Source: an uncultured Pelagibacteraceae bacterium (GTDB taxonomy: Bacteria; Pseudomonadota; Alphaproteobacteria; Pelagibacterales; Pelagibacteraceae). From it: a stretch of 64,000 nucleotides of DNA. The position numbers and the translations under genes were made by a program. The notes under the pieces were generated by a model. It saw only the letters and a program-made list of their open reading frames with translations. It did not search any database and had not been told where the DNA came from. Positions 16,521-26,100 of the stretch are shown piece after piece (position 1 is the first letter of the stretch; each line of letters opens with the position of its first letter). Location: the NCBI GenBank assembly GCA_902619665.1, contig CACNFB010000001.1, forward strand, positions 62,001 through 126,000, written 5' to 3'.

Positions 16521-16548
16521 ATTGAAAAATAAAAAATAGTTACCATAT
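16521..16548 (+). promoter_or_regulatory. Sigma-32 (RpoH)-like heat-shock promoter before hsp20
   Basis: ATTGAAA (16521-16527), 14 nt, ACCATAT (16542-16548) compares with the bacterial sigma-32 consensus CTTGAAA / CCCATNT, differing by one base in each element, with spacing in the accepted range. It is placed to start transcription near 16555, about 50 nt before the hsp20 ATG. Inference from consensus and position only. Confidence 0.7.
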
Positions 16549-16556
16549 AATTTTAA

Positions 16557-16600
16557 GTGTCGCCTAATGGGGCACTAAATAACCTTGCTAACAAAGGAGG
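16557..16600 (+). ncRNA. ROSE-like RNA thermometer in the hsp20 leader
   Basis: The Shine-Dalgarno AAAGGAGG (16593-16600) can pair with CCTTGCT (16583-16589): C-G, C-G, U-A, U-G, bulged G16587, C-G, U-A, closing a 5-nt loop AACAA. This is the ROSE arrangement, in which UYGCU with a bulged G masks AGGA of the SD. A second imperfect hairpin (GTG..CC-TAAT-GGGGCAC, 16557-16575) precedes it, as in ROSE leaders. Known ROSE elements control small heat-shock genes in rhizobia and enterobacteria. Confidence 0.72.
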
Positions 16601-16604
16601 AAAA

Positions 16605-17051
16605 ATGACAAGTAAGGATCTATCAATCTTTAATTCATTAAGACCATTTTCCGTTGGTTTTGATGATATGTTTGAGCAATTTGAAAACATGTTAGGAAAT
16701 GGGAGTTTGACAACACAGTCAAATTATCCACCATATAACATTAGGAAAACTGGTAAAGACAGATACTCAATTGAGGTAGCTCTTGCAGGGTTTAACAAAA
16801 AAGATGTCGAAGTAGAATATGAGGATAATCTTTTAACTGTAAGAACTAAGCAAGTTGAAAAATCTGATAATACTGTCGAAAATGGAGAGATTATACATAA
16901 AGGAATATCTCAAAGACAATTTACTAGATCATTTAAAATTGCTGAGGACGTAAAAGTTGGTGAAGCTAATTTAAAAGATGGGCTTTTAACTATTGAATGC
17001 GAAAGAATAGTTCCAGATTTTAAGAAAAAAAAATTAATTCAAATTAAATAA
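16605..17051 (+). CDS. Small heat-shock protein Hsp20 (IbpA-like)
   Basis: ATP-independent chaperone with an alpha-crystallin domain. 148 residues from the ATG at 16605, chosen because the strong SD AAAGGAGG ends 4 nt before it; an upstream in-frame GTG at 16557 lies in the structured leader. N-terminal LRPFSVGFDDMFEQFENML is typical of IbpA; the core includes YPPYNIRKTGKDRYSIEVALAGF and LTVRTKQVE, ending with the GLLTIEC strand. Flanked by a sigma-32-like promoter, ROSE element and a hairpin terminator: a self-contained heat-shock unit. Confidence 0.95.
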   Translation: MTSKDLSIFNSLRPFSVGFDDMFEQFENMLGNGSLTTQSNYPPYNIRKTGKDRYSIEVALAGFNKKDVEVEYEDNLLTVRTKQVEKSDNTVENGEIIHKGISQRQFTRSFKIAEDVKVGEANLKDGLLTIECERIVPDFKKKKLIQIK

Positions 17052-17064
17052 GCTAAACCTTGCT

Positions 17065-17083
17065 TGTGGGGTAAAGCCCCACA
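17065..17083. terminator. GC-rich hairpin between convergent hsp20 and lipoprotein gene
   Basis: TGTGGGG-TAAAG-CCCCACA: 7-bp perfect stem, 5-nt loop, exactly in the 34-nt space between convergent stops. No long U-run follows on either strand, so it may act as a bidirectional transcription stop or as 3'-end protection. Confidence 0.65.
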
Positions 17084-17085
17084 GG

Positions 17086-17397
17086 TTAAAAACATCCTTT
17101 AGAAGAATAACCTACAACAAAATCACTTTCATCAATTTCAAAACTTCTTTGACATTTAATCCCATATTTTTTTGAAATATATATAATTTTTGCCGAACCA
17201 GGTAGTTCTCCATCATTTGGCATTGTTAAATCTGGGTATCCAAATTCTGCGATCAACAAATCTTTTTTTTTGTTTAGAAATTTCATTAAATACTTATCTT
17301 CTTTTTGAATAACTTCGTCAGCTTTATTCTGAACCGTTTTACAAGACGATAAAAAGACAAACAACAAAATCAAAAGTATATTAATTATTTTTTTCAT
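17086..17397 (-). CDS. Small lipoprotein of unknown function
   Basis: 103 residues from the ATG at 17397 (MKKIINILLILLFVFLSSCK), with a classical lipobox LSSC, Cys19 lipidated. After cleavage the mature part is charged, then has LLIAEFGYPDLTMPNDGELP and ends KCQRSFEIDE..VVGYSSKGCF; two cysteines there could form a disulfide. The FGxPD...PG arrangement resembles envelope lipoproteins of the SmpA/BamE-like type but I cannot assign it. An upstream ATG at 17415 would give a less typical signal sequence. Confidence 0.75.
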   Translation of the reverse strand: MKKIINILLILLFVFLSSCKTVQNKADEVIQKEDKYLMKFLNKKKDLLIAEFGYPDLTMPNDGELPGSAKIIYISKKYGIKCQRSFEIDESDFVVGYSSKGCF

Positions 17398-17519
17398 TAG
17401 GTTGAATATTAGCATAGTAGAAATTATTAAAAATAAACTTATAGTTGAATATTGTGAATAAAGAATATTTTATTAAGGAATTATTTTATTAATCTGATAA
17501 TTTTTCATCGGGAGGATTT

Positions 17520-18830
17520 ATGCTAGACAAATATTTTGAATATAAAAAACATAAAACAGATTTTAGAACTGAAGTTATTGCGGGTGTAACTACGTTTCTA
17601 ACAATGGCCTATATTATGTTCCTAAACCCTTTTATTTTGTCGGGGGAATTCGCAGGACCTGAAAAAGGTTTTTTTGATTTTGGTGCAGTATTTACAGCCA
17701 CAATTTTAGCAACAGCTCTTGCTTGTTTCATAATGGCTTTTTATGGAAAAACTTGGCCAATAGGACTTGCTCCAGGTATGGGAATAAATGCTTTTGTAGC
17801 TTTTGGAGTAGTTGCGGGTATGGGTTACACCCCTCAAGCTGCTTTAGGTGCAGTTTTAGTGGCTGGAATATTATTTTTAATTATTTCTCTTACACCTTTA
17901 AGAGCATGGTTAATAAACTCAATTCCAAAAAGTTTAAAATTAGGAATTGGAGCAGGTATAGGATTGTTTTTAGCTATAATAGGATTGGAAATTATGGGGG
18001 TTGTTGGAGATCATCCAGTTACTTTAGTAACTCTCGGTGATTTAAAAAATCCTTTAGTACTATTAGGGTGCTTGGCTTTTGTTGCTATGGTTGTTCTTGA
18101 AAAACTTAAAGTTAAAGGAAATATTATAATTGGAATTATTGCTTTTAGTATAATTGCATGGGTAACGGGTTTAGCAAAATTTAATGGAGTAGTAAGTTCA
18201 CCTCCGCCAATGACATATTTATTTGATTTTGATTTAAAAGCGGCGTTATCAGCAAGTATGTCAACTGTGGTCTTTACATTATTATTTATCGATTTTTTTG
18301 ATACTGCAGGAACATTAACATCAGTAGCTAATGTTGCTGGAAAAGTAGATAGTAAAGGTAGAGTTACAGATATAAATAAAGCCATGATGTCTGACAGTGT
18401 CGCTACAGTTGCTGGTGCTATGATGGGCACAACGACTGTAACAAGTTATGTAGAGTCAGGTGCTGGTGTTAAAGCGGGTGGAAGAACAGGTATGACCTCT
18501 TTAGTAATTGGAGTCCTTTTTTTATCATGCTTATTCTTTTCTCCTCTTGCAACAAGTTTGCCTAAGGAAATTGATGGAGCTGCACTTCTATATGTTGCTG
18601 TTCTTTTTGTAAGAAATATTACAGATATTGAGTGGAATGATATAGCGGAATCTGCTCCCTCAATTGTAGCAATGATAACAATGCCGCTTACTTATAGTAT
18701 TAGTAACGGAATTGCTTTAGCTTTTATATCTTATGCTTTGATTAAAATATTTACCGGAAAAATATCTAACACTTCTCCTGCTATTTGGTTAATAGCAGTT
18801 TTGAGTGTAATAAGTTTTCTTGTAGCTTAG
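17520..18830 (+). CDS. Purine permease, AzgA/NCS2-like (adenine/guanine/hypoxanthine)
   Basis: Inner-membrane proton symporter for purine bases with 12-14 predicted helices. Characteristic stretches: TEVIAGVTTFLTMAYIMFLN at residues 17-36, GLAPGMGINAFVAF, and FIDFFDTAGTLTSVAN in the second half, followed by SVATVAGAMMGTTTVTSYVE. 436 residues matches AzgA. Good SD (GGGAGG) 5 nt before the ATG. A purine phosphoribosyltransferase lies convergently downstream, so both serve purine salvage. No purine-riboswitch core is seen in the 100-nt upstream gap. Confidence 0.9.
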   Translation: MLDKYFEYKKHKTDFRTEVIAGVTTFLTMAYIMFLNPFILSGEFAGPEKGFFDFGAVFTATILATALACFIMAFYGKTWPIGLAPGMGINAFVAFGVVAGMGYTPQAALGAVLVAGILFLIISLTPLRAWLINSIPKSLKLGIGAGIGLFLAIIGLEIMGVVGDHPVTLVTLGDLKNPLVLLGCLAFVAMVVLEKLKVKGNIIIGIIAFSIIAWVTGLAKFNGVVSSPPPMTYLFDFDLKAALSASMSTVVFTLLFIDFFDTAGTLTSVANVAGKVDSKGRVTDINKAMMSDSVATVAGAMMGTTTVTSYVESGAGVKAGGRTGMTSLVIGVLFLSCLFFSPLATSLPKEIDGAALLYVAVLFVRNITDIEWNDIAESAPSIVAMITMPLTYSISNGIALAFISYALIKIFTGKISNTSPAIWLIAVLSVISFLVA

Positions 18831-18838
18831 AAATTAAG

Positions 18839-18864
18839 AGGGGCTGGCCAATAAACTAGCCCCT
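18839..18864. terminator. Bidirectional hairpin between purine permease and phosphoribosyltransferase
   Basis: AGGGGCT(GG)-CCAATAAA-(CT)AGCCCCT: a 9-bp stem (one G-U) with 8-nt loop lying between two convergent genes. T-rich sequence follows on the plus strand (TTTACTT). Good candidate for shared termination. Confidence 0.75.
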
Positions 18865-19395
18865 TTACTTCAATTCTTTTCTTAAATCTTCTATAGAAAC
18901 TAATTCCCTTAATTCGTAAGGAAACACAATCCAAGGATTGTCCTGTAAATTGTGAACTATATAATCTGATTTAAAGTTAGATTTTTCTTTTTTATAAAGC
19001 ACAGCTGATTTAAAGTTAATTTTTTTATCTTTGAAGTCTTTATAATTTTCTAGCCATTTTAAAGTTTTTTCTAGAGTTACACCTGTATCAATTAGGTCGT
19101 CAGTTACTAATATATTTTCTCCATAACTCCTTGAGGTAGTTGATAAATCTCTTGCAAACGTTAATTCATTTTGTTTATCAGCAATTTGATTATTTTTTTC
19201 TGCTGAATAACTCTCCACTCCTAAATATCCGCACTTTACATTGAAGATTCTACTTAAAATATCACCTACTCTAAGACCACCTCTTGCAATACATATTATA
19301 AAACTAGGGTTGAAACCGCTGTCACTAATTTGGACAGCAAGATTATCTATGGACTTATTGTAAGTATCCCAATCAATAATAAGTTTTTTTGACAT
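18865..19395 (-). CDS. Purine phosphoribosyltransferase (Gpt/hypoxanthine-xanthine type)
   Basis: Salvages a purine base with PRPP to the nucleotide. PRPP-binding loop ILVTDDLIDTGVTLEKT at about 93-109; other features FIICIARGGLRVGDILSR (PPi loop region with ARGG) and a C-terminal WIVFPYEL as in bacterial Gpt proteins. 176 residues. Stop lies directly at the hairpin shared with the permease. Xanthine-guanine versus hypoxanthine preference cannot be told by eye. Confidence 0.88.
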   Translation of the reverse strand: MSKKLIIDWDTYNKSIDNLAVQISDSGFNPSFIICIARGGLRVGDILSRIFNVKCGYLGVESYSAEKNNQIADKQNELTFARDLSTTSRSYGENILVTDDLIDTGVTLEKTLKWLENYKDFKDKKINFKSAVLYKKEKSNFKSDYIVHNLQDNPWIVFPYELRELVSIEDLRKELK

Positions 19396-19445
19396 TTAAA
19401 AAATTTTATTACATGAAAAAATTCAGAAAAAGTAAAGATATTTTT

Positions 19446-20072
19446 CTAATATTGTATTGGTTCATCATCTATTGATCTCCATAAATACCAAGTAGCCACA
19501 GTACAATAAGGAGTAAATTTTTTATTTAGCTTATTTACAAAATTTTTTGGAGGATGATATTTTTTTTTATAGTTATTTGAAATAGCTCTTAAAAGGCCGA
19601 TGTCTTGTATTGGCCAAATGTTTGATCTATTCAAATTAAAAATAAGTATCATTTCTGCAGACCACCTCCCAATTTGACGTAAATCTGAGAGATATTCTAT
19701 TGCTTCTTCATCACTCATATATTTAATTTTTTTTACATTAAAGGTTTTATTTTTAATTTTTTTTGCAAGTTCTTGAATACCTTTTATCTTTTGTCTACTT
19801 AAACCACACTTTTTAAGTTTTAATTTATTTAACACTACAACATTACTAGGCTTTATTTTGCCTTTACATGCTTTTGAAAATTTTTTAAAAACTGAGTTAG
19901 CAGCGGCGACACTTATTTGTTGACCAATAATGCTTTTACATAAAGAATAAAACAAATCTTTACGAGTTGTTAAAGTTTTATCAGGATATTTTAGTATTAA
20001 CTCTTTTATTATTTTATCTTTTTTTGATAAAACTTTTATCGCTTTATTCCAATAATATGGTTTTTTAGTCAT
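19446..20072 (-). CDS. DNA-3-methyladenine glycosylase II-like (HhH-GPD)
   Basis: Base-excision repair glycosylase removing alkylated purines. The helix-hairpin-helix GPD motif is YLSDLRQIGRWSAEMILIF with the catalytic aspartate Asp157 in PIQDIGL. SLCKSIIGQQISVAAANSVF (residues 43-62) is the conserved substrate-pocket helix. No 4Fe-4S cysteine cluster, so it is AlkA/MAG-type rather than Nth/MutY. 208 residues, without the N-terminal domain of E. coli AlkA. Overlaps the upstream EamA gene by 8 nt. Confidence 0.88.
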   Translation of the reverse strand: MTKKPYYWNKAIKVLSKKDKIIKELILKYPDKTLTTRKDLFYSLCKSIIGQQISVAAANSVFKKFSKACKGKIKPSNVVVLNKLKLKKCGLSRQKIKGIQELAKKIKNKTFNVKKIKYMSDEEAIEYLSDLRQIGRWSAEMILIFNLNRSNIWPIQDIGLLRAISNNYKKKYHPPKNFVNKLNKKFTPYCTVATWYLWRSIDDEPIQY

Positions 20073-20946
20073 GTCTTTGTATTGTGGGTACTTTTTTAAT
20101 TATTATTTCGCGTTTAAAAATTATAATTGAAGATAAGATAACTAACAATCCGCCAATTAATGATTTCAAAGATGGAACTTCGCCCCATATTAAATACCCA
20201 AAAAAGATAGCAAATACTAATCCTAAATATTTTAATGGAGTAACTAAAGATACTTCAGAAAATTTATAAGATTGGCTTAGCCAGAGGTTTGCAACACCGC
20301 CAAACAAGCCAACTAGAGATAAAACAAAAAAATCAAAAAAGGAAGGTATTTTCCAACCATAAGGTAAAGTACATAATCCAGCAATTGTGATTGCTATTGA
20401 AAAATTTAATGAAATTAACCAAACTGGTTCAGTTGAAGAAAGCTGTCTTATTGCAATAGCAACATATGAAAGACCAATACAAAAAATTATTGGGAAGATA
20501 TAATAAATATTTAAACTTTCAAAACCTGGTTCTGTAATAATTAGAATTCCTACAAATCCAATTACTACAGCGAGCCATCTATAGATACCAACCCTCTCAC
20601 TTAAAAAAAATATTGAAAAAATAGTTGTAAATATAGGTGCAGCAAATGATATGCTAACTACTGTAGCTAAAGGTAAATTTCTTAGTGCAATAAATATTGC
20701 TACCATTGCTATAAGACCTACAAAACACCTTAAAAAATGTAAAAATGCTCTTTTTGTTTGATAAAAATTATTTATTCTATTTTTAGGTATTACAAAAAAA
20801 TAAAATACTATACCAAAAAAACCTCTAAAAAAAACAACTTGACCAAGTGGGTAATCTGCAGTCCATTTTATTATTAAATCCATTAGTGAGAAAGCGCACA
20901 CTGACAGAAACATGTACAAAAAACCTAATTGATTTTTACTGAGCAT
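20065..20946 (-). CDS. EamA-family drug/metabolite transporter
   Basis: Ten-helix permease with two EamA repeats, residues about 8-140 and 148-285. First repeat begins LGFLYMFLSVCAFSLMDLII, with the conserved loop VVFFRGFFG; repeat ends show PLATVVSISFAAPIFTTIFS and VTPLKYLGLVFAIFFGYLIWGE. The family exports or imports small metabolites; the substrate is unknown. It is divergent from msrA with 44 nt between them. C-terminus is basic and cytoplasmic. Confidence 0.88.
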   Translation of the reverse strand: MLSKNQLGFLYMFLSVCAFSLMDLIIKWTADYPLGQVVFFRGFFGIVFYFFVIPKNRINNFYQTKRAFLHFLRCFVGLIAMVAIFIALRNLPLATVVSISFAAPIFTTIFSIFFLSERVGIYRWLAVVIGFVGILIITEPGFESLNIYYIFPIIFCIGLSYVAIAIRQLSSTEPVWLISLNFSIAITIAGLCTLPYGWKIPSFFDFFVLSLVGLFGGVANLWLSQSYKFSEVSLVTPLKYLGLVFAIFFGYLIWGEVPSLKSLIGGLLVILSSIIIFKREIIIKKVPTIQRHD

Positions 20947-20990
20947 ATGATTTACTCAACATACTATTAGATACTTTAATTTAATAATCA

Positions 20991-21437
20991 ATGGAAATAG
21001 CAATATTAGGTTTAGGATGTTTTTGGGGACCAGAAAGAAAATTTGGTGAAATAAACGGTGTAACTAATACTGAAGTAGGATACTGCGGTGGAAAAAATAA
21101 AGATACAAATTATCAAGAAGTTTGCACTGGTACCACTGGACATGCTGAAGTAGTAAAAATTGAGTTTGATGAAAATATCATTTCATACGAAAAAATAATA
21201 AATCTATTTTTTGATTTTCATGATCCAACGACTCTTGACCGACAAGGTCCAGATATAGGAACTCAGTATAGAAGTGAAATTTTCTATTTAAATGGAATCC
21301 AGAAAAAAGTAGCTAGAAAAGTTTTAGATAAGAGAAATTTAGATTTTAAAGGCAGGATTGTTACAAAAATAACTGAGGTTTTAAATTATTGTAAGGCAGA
21401 GGAATATCATCAAAAATATCTTATCAAAAATCTATGA
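20991..21437 (+). CDS. msrA: Peptide-methionine (S)-S-oxide reductase MsrA
   Basis: Reduces methionine-S-sulfoxide. The catalytic Cys10 is in GLGCFWGPE, followed by EVGYCGGKNKDTNYQEVCTG and FDFHDPTTLDRQGPDIGTQYR, all diagnostic. 148 residues, slightly short because there is no N-terminal extension. Its stop overlaps the next gene start (ATGA), pairing oxidative repair with sulfur transfer. Confidence 0.96.
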   Translation: MEIAILGLGCFWGPERKFGEINGVTNTEVGYCGGKNKDTNYQEVCTGTTGHAEVVKIEFDENIISYEKIINLFFDFHDPTTLDRQGPDIGTQYRSEIFYLNGIQKKVARKVLDKRNLDFKGRIVTKITEVLNYCKAEEYHQKYLIKNL

Positions 21438-22258
21438 GCCTAATTTCAACAGACTTTGCAGAAAAAAATTTAAAAGAATTTAAAATAATTGATGCATCAT
21501 GGCATTTGCCAACTGAAAATAGGGATCCCTATATAGAATATATGGAGAGTCATATTACTAACTCCGTTTTTTTTGATCTAGACAATACATCTGAAAAAAA
21601 TACTGATCTCCCACACATGTTACCCTCTGAGGATCAATGGAGCAAAAGTATTTCTAAATTGGGCATTTCGAATAATGACAAAATTCTTATATACGATAAC
21701 TCAAAATTATATTCTGCTTGCAGATGTTGGTTTTCTTTATTGTATTTTGGGCATGACATTGGAAAATTATATATTTTAAACGGAGGATTGAAAAAATGGA
21801 AACAAGAGAATAAAGCTTTAACTAATGAGAAAACCAATATCGTAACTTCAAATTACAAAGCAAATAAAAAAGAAAATTATGTTTTTAATATGAGTCAAAT
21901 AAATGAAAACATTGTTTCAAATAATTTTACAGTTGTTGATGCAAGAAGTCTTAAAAGATTTAATGGAGAAATAGATGAACATAGAAAAGGATTAAGAAGA
22001 GGAAGTATCAAAAATTCTTTATGTTTGCCTTACGGAGAATGTATAAATCAAATTACAAACGAATTAAAAACCAAGGATGAACTTAAGTTAATTTTTGAAA
22101 AAATAATAAAAACAAAGAACAATAATAAATTTGTTTTTACTTGTGGATCAGGAGTTACTGCTTCGGTATTAGCATATGCTTATAAGATAGTAAATAATGA
22201 CTACCAGCCAATTATTTATGATGGATCTTGGAGTGAATATGGTAAGTATTCACCATGA
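21434..22258 (+). CDS. sseA: 3-mercaptopyruvate/thiosulfate sulfurtransferase
   Basis: Tandem rhodanese protein: an inactive N-terminal domain (about 5-125, with DKILIYDNS) and an active C-terminal one (about 145-270). The active-site loop is Cys237 in FTCGSGVTAS; CGSGVTA is the mercaptopyruvate sulfurtransferase version, against CRKGVT in thiosulfate sulfurtransferases. LYILNGGLKKWK and IYDGSWSEYG are family hallmarks. Starts within the msrA stop and overlaps the adaptor gene by 4 nt. Confidence 0.93.
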   Translation: MSLISTDFAEKNLKEFKIIDASWHLPTENRDPYIEYMESHITNSVFFDLDNTSEKNTDLPHMLPSEDQWSKSISKLGISNNDKILIYDNSKLYSACRCWFSLLYFGHDIGKLYILNGGLKKWKQENKALTNEKTNIVTSNYKANKKENYVFNMSQINENIVSNNFTVVDARSLKRFNGEIDEHRKGLRRGSIKNSLCLPYGECINQITNELKTKDELKLIFEKIIKTKNNNKFVFTCGSGVTASVLAYAYKIVNNDYQPIIYDGSWSEYGKYSP

Positions 22259-23118
22259 TAAAATCGAAAAAAATTCAATTTTTTTTAATAGTTTTATTAA
22301 TTATTATTATTTCAGTAATAGTAGGTAGGCATTTTGTTACTAAACACTTTGTAAAAAAATTTTCTAAGATGCCACCACCAGGTGTAATAGTTAACTCTGT
22401 AAGTAAGTCTACATTTTATGAAAGTATAGAAACTTTTGGAACCGCATTATCTCTTAAAAATAAAAATTATAGAATTAAAAAAAGTGAAATATTAAACGAA
22501 AATATAATTATAGGGAAGATTGTTGAAGAAGGAGAAGTTATTTTTGAAACTTCAGATGAAAAAATTGTTGCGCCTTTTAAAGGAGTTTTAGGAAAAAGAG
22601 AGATAGCACAGGGAGTTTTGGGAACTGAGTCTTTTATATTAACTTTGGACGATACGACATCAATATTGCTAAATATAAAAGTTCCTGAAATATATTTAAA
22701 GATATTAAAACCTGGGCTTTCAGCTGAAGTTAAATCAGATTCGTTTGAAAAAAAATTTAACGGTACTATAGAGTCTGTGAGTTCAAGGGTAGACCCCAGT
22801 ACAAGATCTGTACTTGCAAGTATAATTGTTGAAAATAAAGACTTAAAGCTAATTCCAGGTATGCTTTTAGATATAAAAATTATTTACGATAAGGAAGAAC
22901 AATTAGGAATTCCTGAAAATTCACTTTTAATTCAAGGTGAAACTGCTTTTGTCTACAAAGTTCTGGAAGATAATACTGTCAATAAGATCAAAGTGAAAAT
23001 AGGAAAGAGAAACTTTGGTAAAGTTTCTATAATTGATGGATTGTCTTTAGGAGACAAAATAGTTACCGAGGGAATATCAAAGGTAAGAGACAAAATTAAA
23101 ATAAAAATTTTAAATTAA
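22255..23118 (+). CDS. RND efflux periplasmic adaptor, short form
   Basis: Membrane-fusion protein linking an RND pump to the outer membrane. One N-terminal anchor (residues 6-25), then VNSVSKSTFYESIETFGTAL (start of the membrane-proximal domain), a lipoyl-like stretch ending IVAPFKGVLGKREIAQG, a beta-barrel with VDPSTRSVLASI, and LGDKIVTEGISKVRDK. At 287 residues it is much shorter than the usual 350-400: the first lipoyl half runs straight into the second and the alpha-helical hairpin is missing. It lies one nt before the pump gene. Confidence 0.88.
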   Translation: MIKSKKIQFFLIVLLIIIISVIVGRHFVTKHFVKKFSKMPPPGVIVNSVSKSTFYESIETFGTALSLKNKNYRIKKSEILNENIIIGKIVEEGEVIFETSDEKIVAPFKGVLGKREIAQGVLGTESFILTLDDTTSILLNIKVPEIYLKILKPGLSAEVKSDSFEKKFNGTIESVSSRVDPSTRSVLASIIVENKDLKLIPGMLLDIKIIYDKEEQLGIPENSLLIQGETAFVYKVLEDNTVNKIKVKIGKRNFGKVSIIDGLSLGDKIVTEGISKVRDKIKIKILN

Positions 23119-23119
23119 A

Positions 23120-26100
23120 ATGTTTCTGACTGATTTATCTATTAAAAGACCTGTTATTGCTACAGTGATGAGTTTGGTATTAGTAATATTTGGTAGTTTA
23201 GTTTTTTTTGAAATCCCTACAAATGAAATTCCAGATATTGATAGGCCAGTAGTATCAATACAAACTGATTATAAAGGAGCGTCTGCAAATGTTGTTGATA
23301 AACAAATTACTCAAAAAATTGAGGACTTTGTTGGAGGTACTGCCGGGTTAGTCTCTATAGAGTCAATGAGTGAAGATGAAAGGTCGAGAATTGATCTAAC
23401 ATTCAAAGATAATCTTGATATTGATGATGTGGCAAATGACGTGAGAAGTTCGATTGCAAGAGTATTAGATAATTTACCTACTGAGTCAGATGCACCTGAA
23501 ATATTCAAACAATCAGCTGGTTTTAGAACAACCATGTGGTTAAGTTTTAGTTCTGACTTCATGTCTGATCTTGAATTAACAGATTATGCGGATAGATATT
23601 TAACCGACTATTTTTCAACAGTTGAAGGGGTTGGAAGAGTGAGGTTGGGTGGAGAGAGGGAACTATCTCTTCGAGTATGGTTAGACCCATTGTCTTTAGC
23701 AGCTAGAGATCTTACAACTCAAGATATAGAAAATGTCCTTAGGCAGGAAAATGTAGAATTTCCTGCTGGAAAAATAGAATCTAAAGATATTGATTTAACA
23801 ATTAAACTGGAAAATGCATATGAATCACTTGAATCTTTTAAAAAATTACCATTAAAAAAATCGATAGATGGATCTATTACCAAACTTGAGGACGTAGCAA
23901 GAATAGAATTTGGGCCTGTATCAACAAGAACATTATTTAAAGGAAATGGTAGACAAGTAGTCGGTATAGGTATTTATCAAAACTCAGATGCAAACACTAT
24001 TGCTGTTGCAAATAGAATTAAGAAAAAAATAAAACAAATTGAACCCAGTTTACCAGATGGAACAAAATTAGAAGTTTCTTTTGATAGGAGTAATTACATT
24101 TCAAGTGCAATTAAAGAGGTTTATAAAACACTTTTTGTAGCCTTAATACTTGTATCATTTATAATTTATTCTTTTTTAGGTAATTTTAGGTCATTAATAG
24201 TACCTCTTGTTGCTTTGCCCGTTTCGCTAATTTCTACGTTTCTAGCAATATATTTTTTCGATTTCTCAATAAATCTTTTCACATTAATGGCACTAGTACT
24301 AGCCATTGGAATTGTAGTAGACGACGCCATAGTAATGTTAGAGAATATTGTAAGAAGAATTGAGCTTGGAGAGTCACCATTAGTTGCGGCTTACAAGGGC
24401 TCAAAACAAGTTTCATTTGCAATTATTGCAACAACATTAGTTCTTGTAGCTGTTTTTATTCCTCTAATTTTTGTTAAGGGATTATCAAGTGTTCTTTATA
24501 TGGAAACTGCCGTTACCTTAAGCTTTGCAGTGATAATTTCTAGTTTCGTAGCTTTATCCCTAAGCCCTATGCTAGCAAGTAAGGTCCTAGGACAAAATGA
24601 TAAAAAAAATAAATTAACTCATAGTTTCGAAAAAAAACTGAAAGACTTTAAAATATTTTATAAGAACTCACTTTCATACTGGATCGATAAGAAAAAGACA
24701 GTTATATTTTTTTTGTTTTCTGTATTAATATTAACGATAGCAGCATTTCTTTATGCTCCAAAACAACTAATTCCAAAAGAAGATAGAGGAGCTTTTTTTG
24801 TAATAGTAAAAGCACCACAAAGTTCTGGCTTTAATTTTACATCAAACAAAGCTCAAGAAATTGAAGGATTTCTCCTTCCTAAAATTGGCAAAGGCGAGTA
24901 CAGAAGAGTGATATTAAGAGTACCTGGGTTTGGAAAAAGTAGTAAACAAGTAAACTCTGCATTCATAATCGCTTTACTAGAGAGTTGGGAAAAAAGAGAC
25001 AGAAGTGGTCAAAAAATTATGATGGAGTCTTTTAAAGAAATTTCTAAAGTGCCTGGAGTTTTGGCTTTTCCAATAATGCCACAAGGAATTAGAACTGGTG
25101 GTGTAGAAAAACCAATTCAATTTGTAATACAAGGAAATACTTATGAAGAATTAATAAGATGGAAAGAAATAATAAAATTGGAGGCAAGAAAAAATAAAAA
25201 TCTTACTAACATCGAAGATGATTTTGAACTAAATAAACCAATTTTAAATGTAAAGATTGATCAAAAAAAAACCTCTGACTTAGGTATCTCGACTGTAGAG
25301 ATAGGAAAAACTATTGAAACAATTTATGGTTCAAAAAATGTTACTAACTTTACTAAAGACGGAAAAGAATATTCTATAATATTGCAGGGTGATATATCTA
25401 ATAGAAATGAGCCATCAAGTTTAAATAAAGTTTATGTAAGATCAAAAAATACTAATAAGCTTATTTCTCTTTCTAATTTAGTTACAATTGACGAGGAAGG
25501 CACTGCTCCATTTTTATCGAGATATAATAGACAAAAAGCTGTAACAATATCTGCAAATATTATTGGTGATTACACATTAGTATCAGCACTTAATTTTTTG
25601 GAAAATGTTGTAAAGAAGAATACCCCAGAGGCCAGGGTTGAATTCAAAGGTGAAAGTGAGCAAATAAAGGAAGTTAGTTATCAAATATATTTAATATTTG
25701 TTTTAGCATTAATAACTGCTTATTTAGTAATGGCTGCCCAATTTGAAAGTTTCAAACATCCGTTAACCATCATGTTAACAGTTCCACTAGCTATTTTAGG
25801 TGGTTTGGTCGGTTTGTTATTAGTAGGAAGTTCAATAAATGTTTATAGTCAAATAGCATTAATTATTCTTATAGGTTTAGCCACAAAAAATGGCATATTG
25901 ATTGTTGAATTTGCAAATCAATTGAGAGCCGAAGGAAAGAATATTAAAACAGCTGTTATGGAGTCAGCTAGCATTAGATTAAGACCGATATTAATGACAT
26001 CATCCTCTACTATATTTGGAGTTTTACCATTAATAATTAGCAGCGGTCCTGGCGAGGCAAGTAGATTAACTGTTGGTATAACGATATTTGCAGGTATGTT

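Noticed and set aside
16557-16604. GTG start giving a longer Hsp20
   Set aside because: Lies in the predicted thermometer leader, and a strong SD precedes the ATG at 16605.
17416-17519. Possible purine riboswitch before the purine permease
   Set aside because: No purine-aptamer core or paired P1 stem visible; only AT-rich sequence and a good SD.
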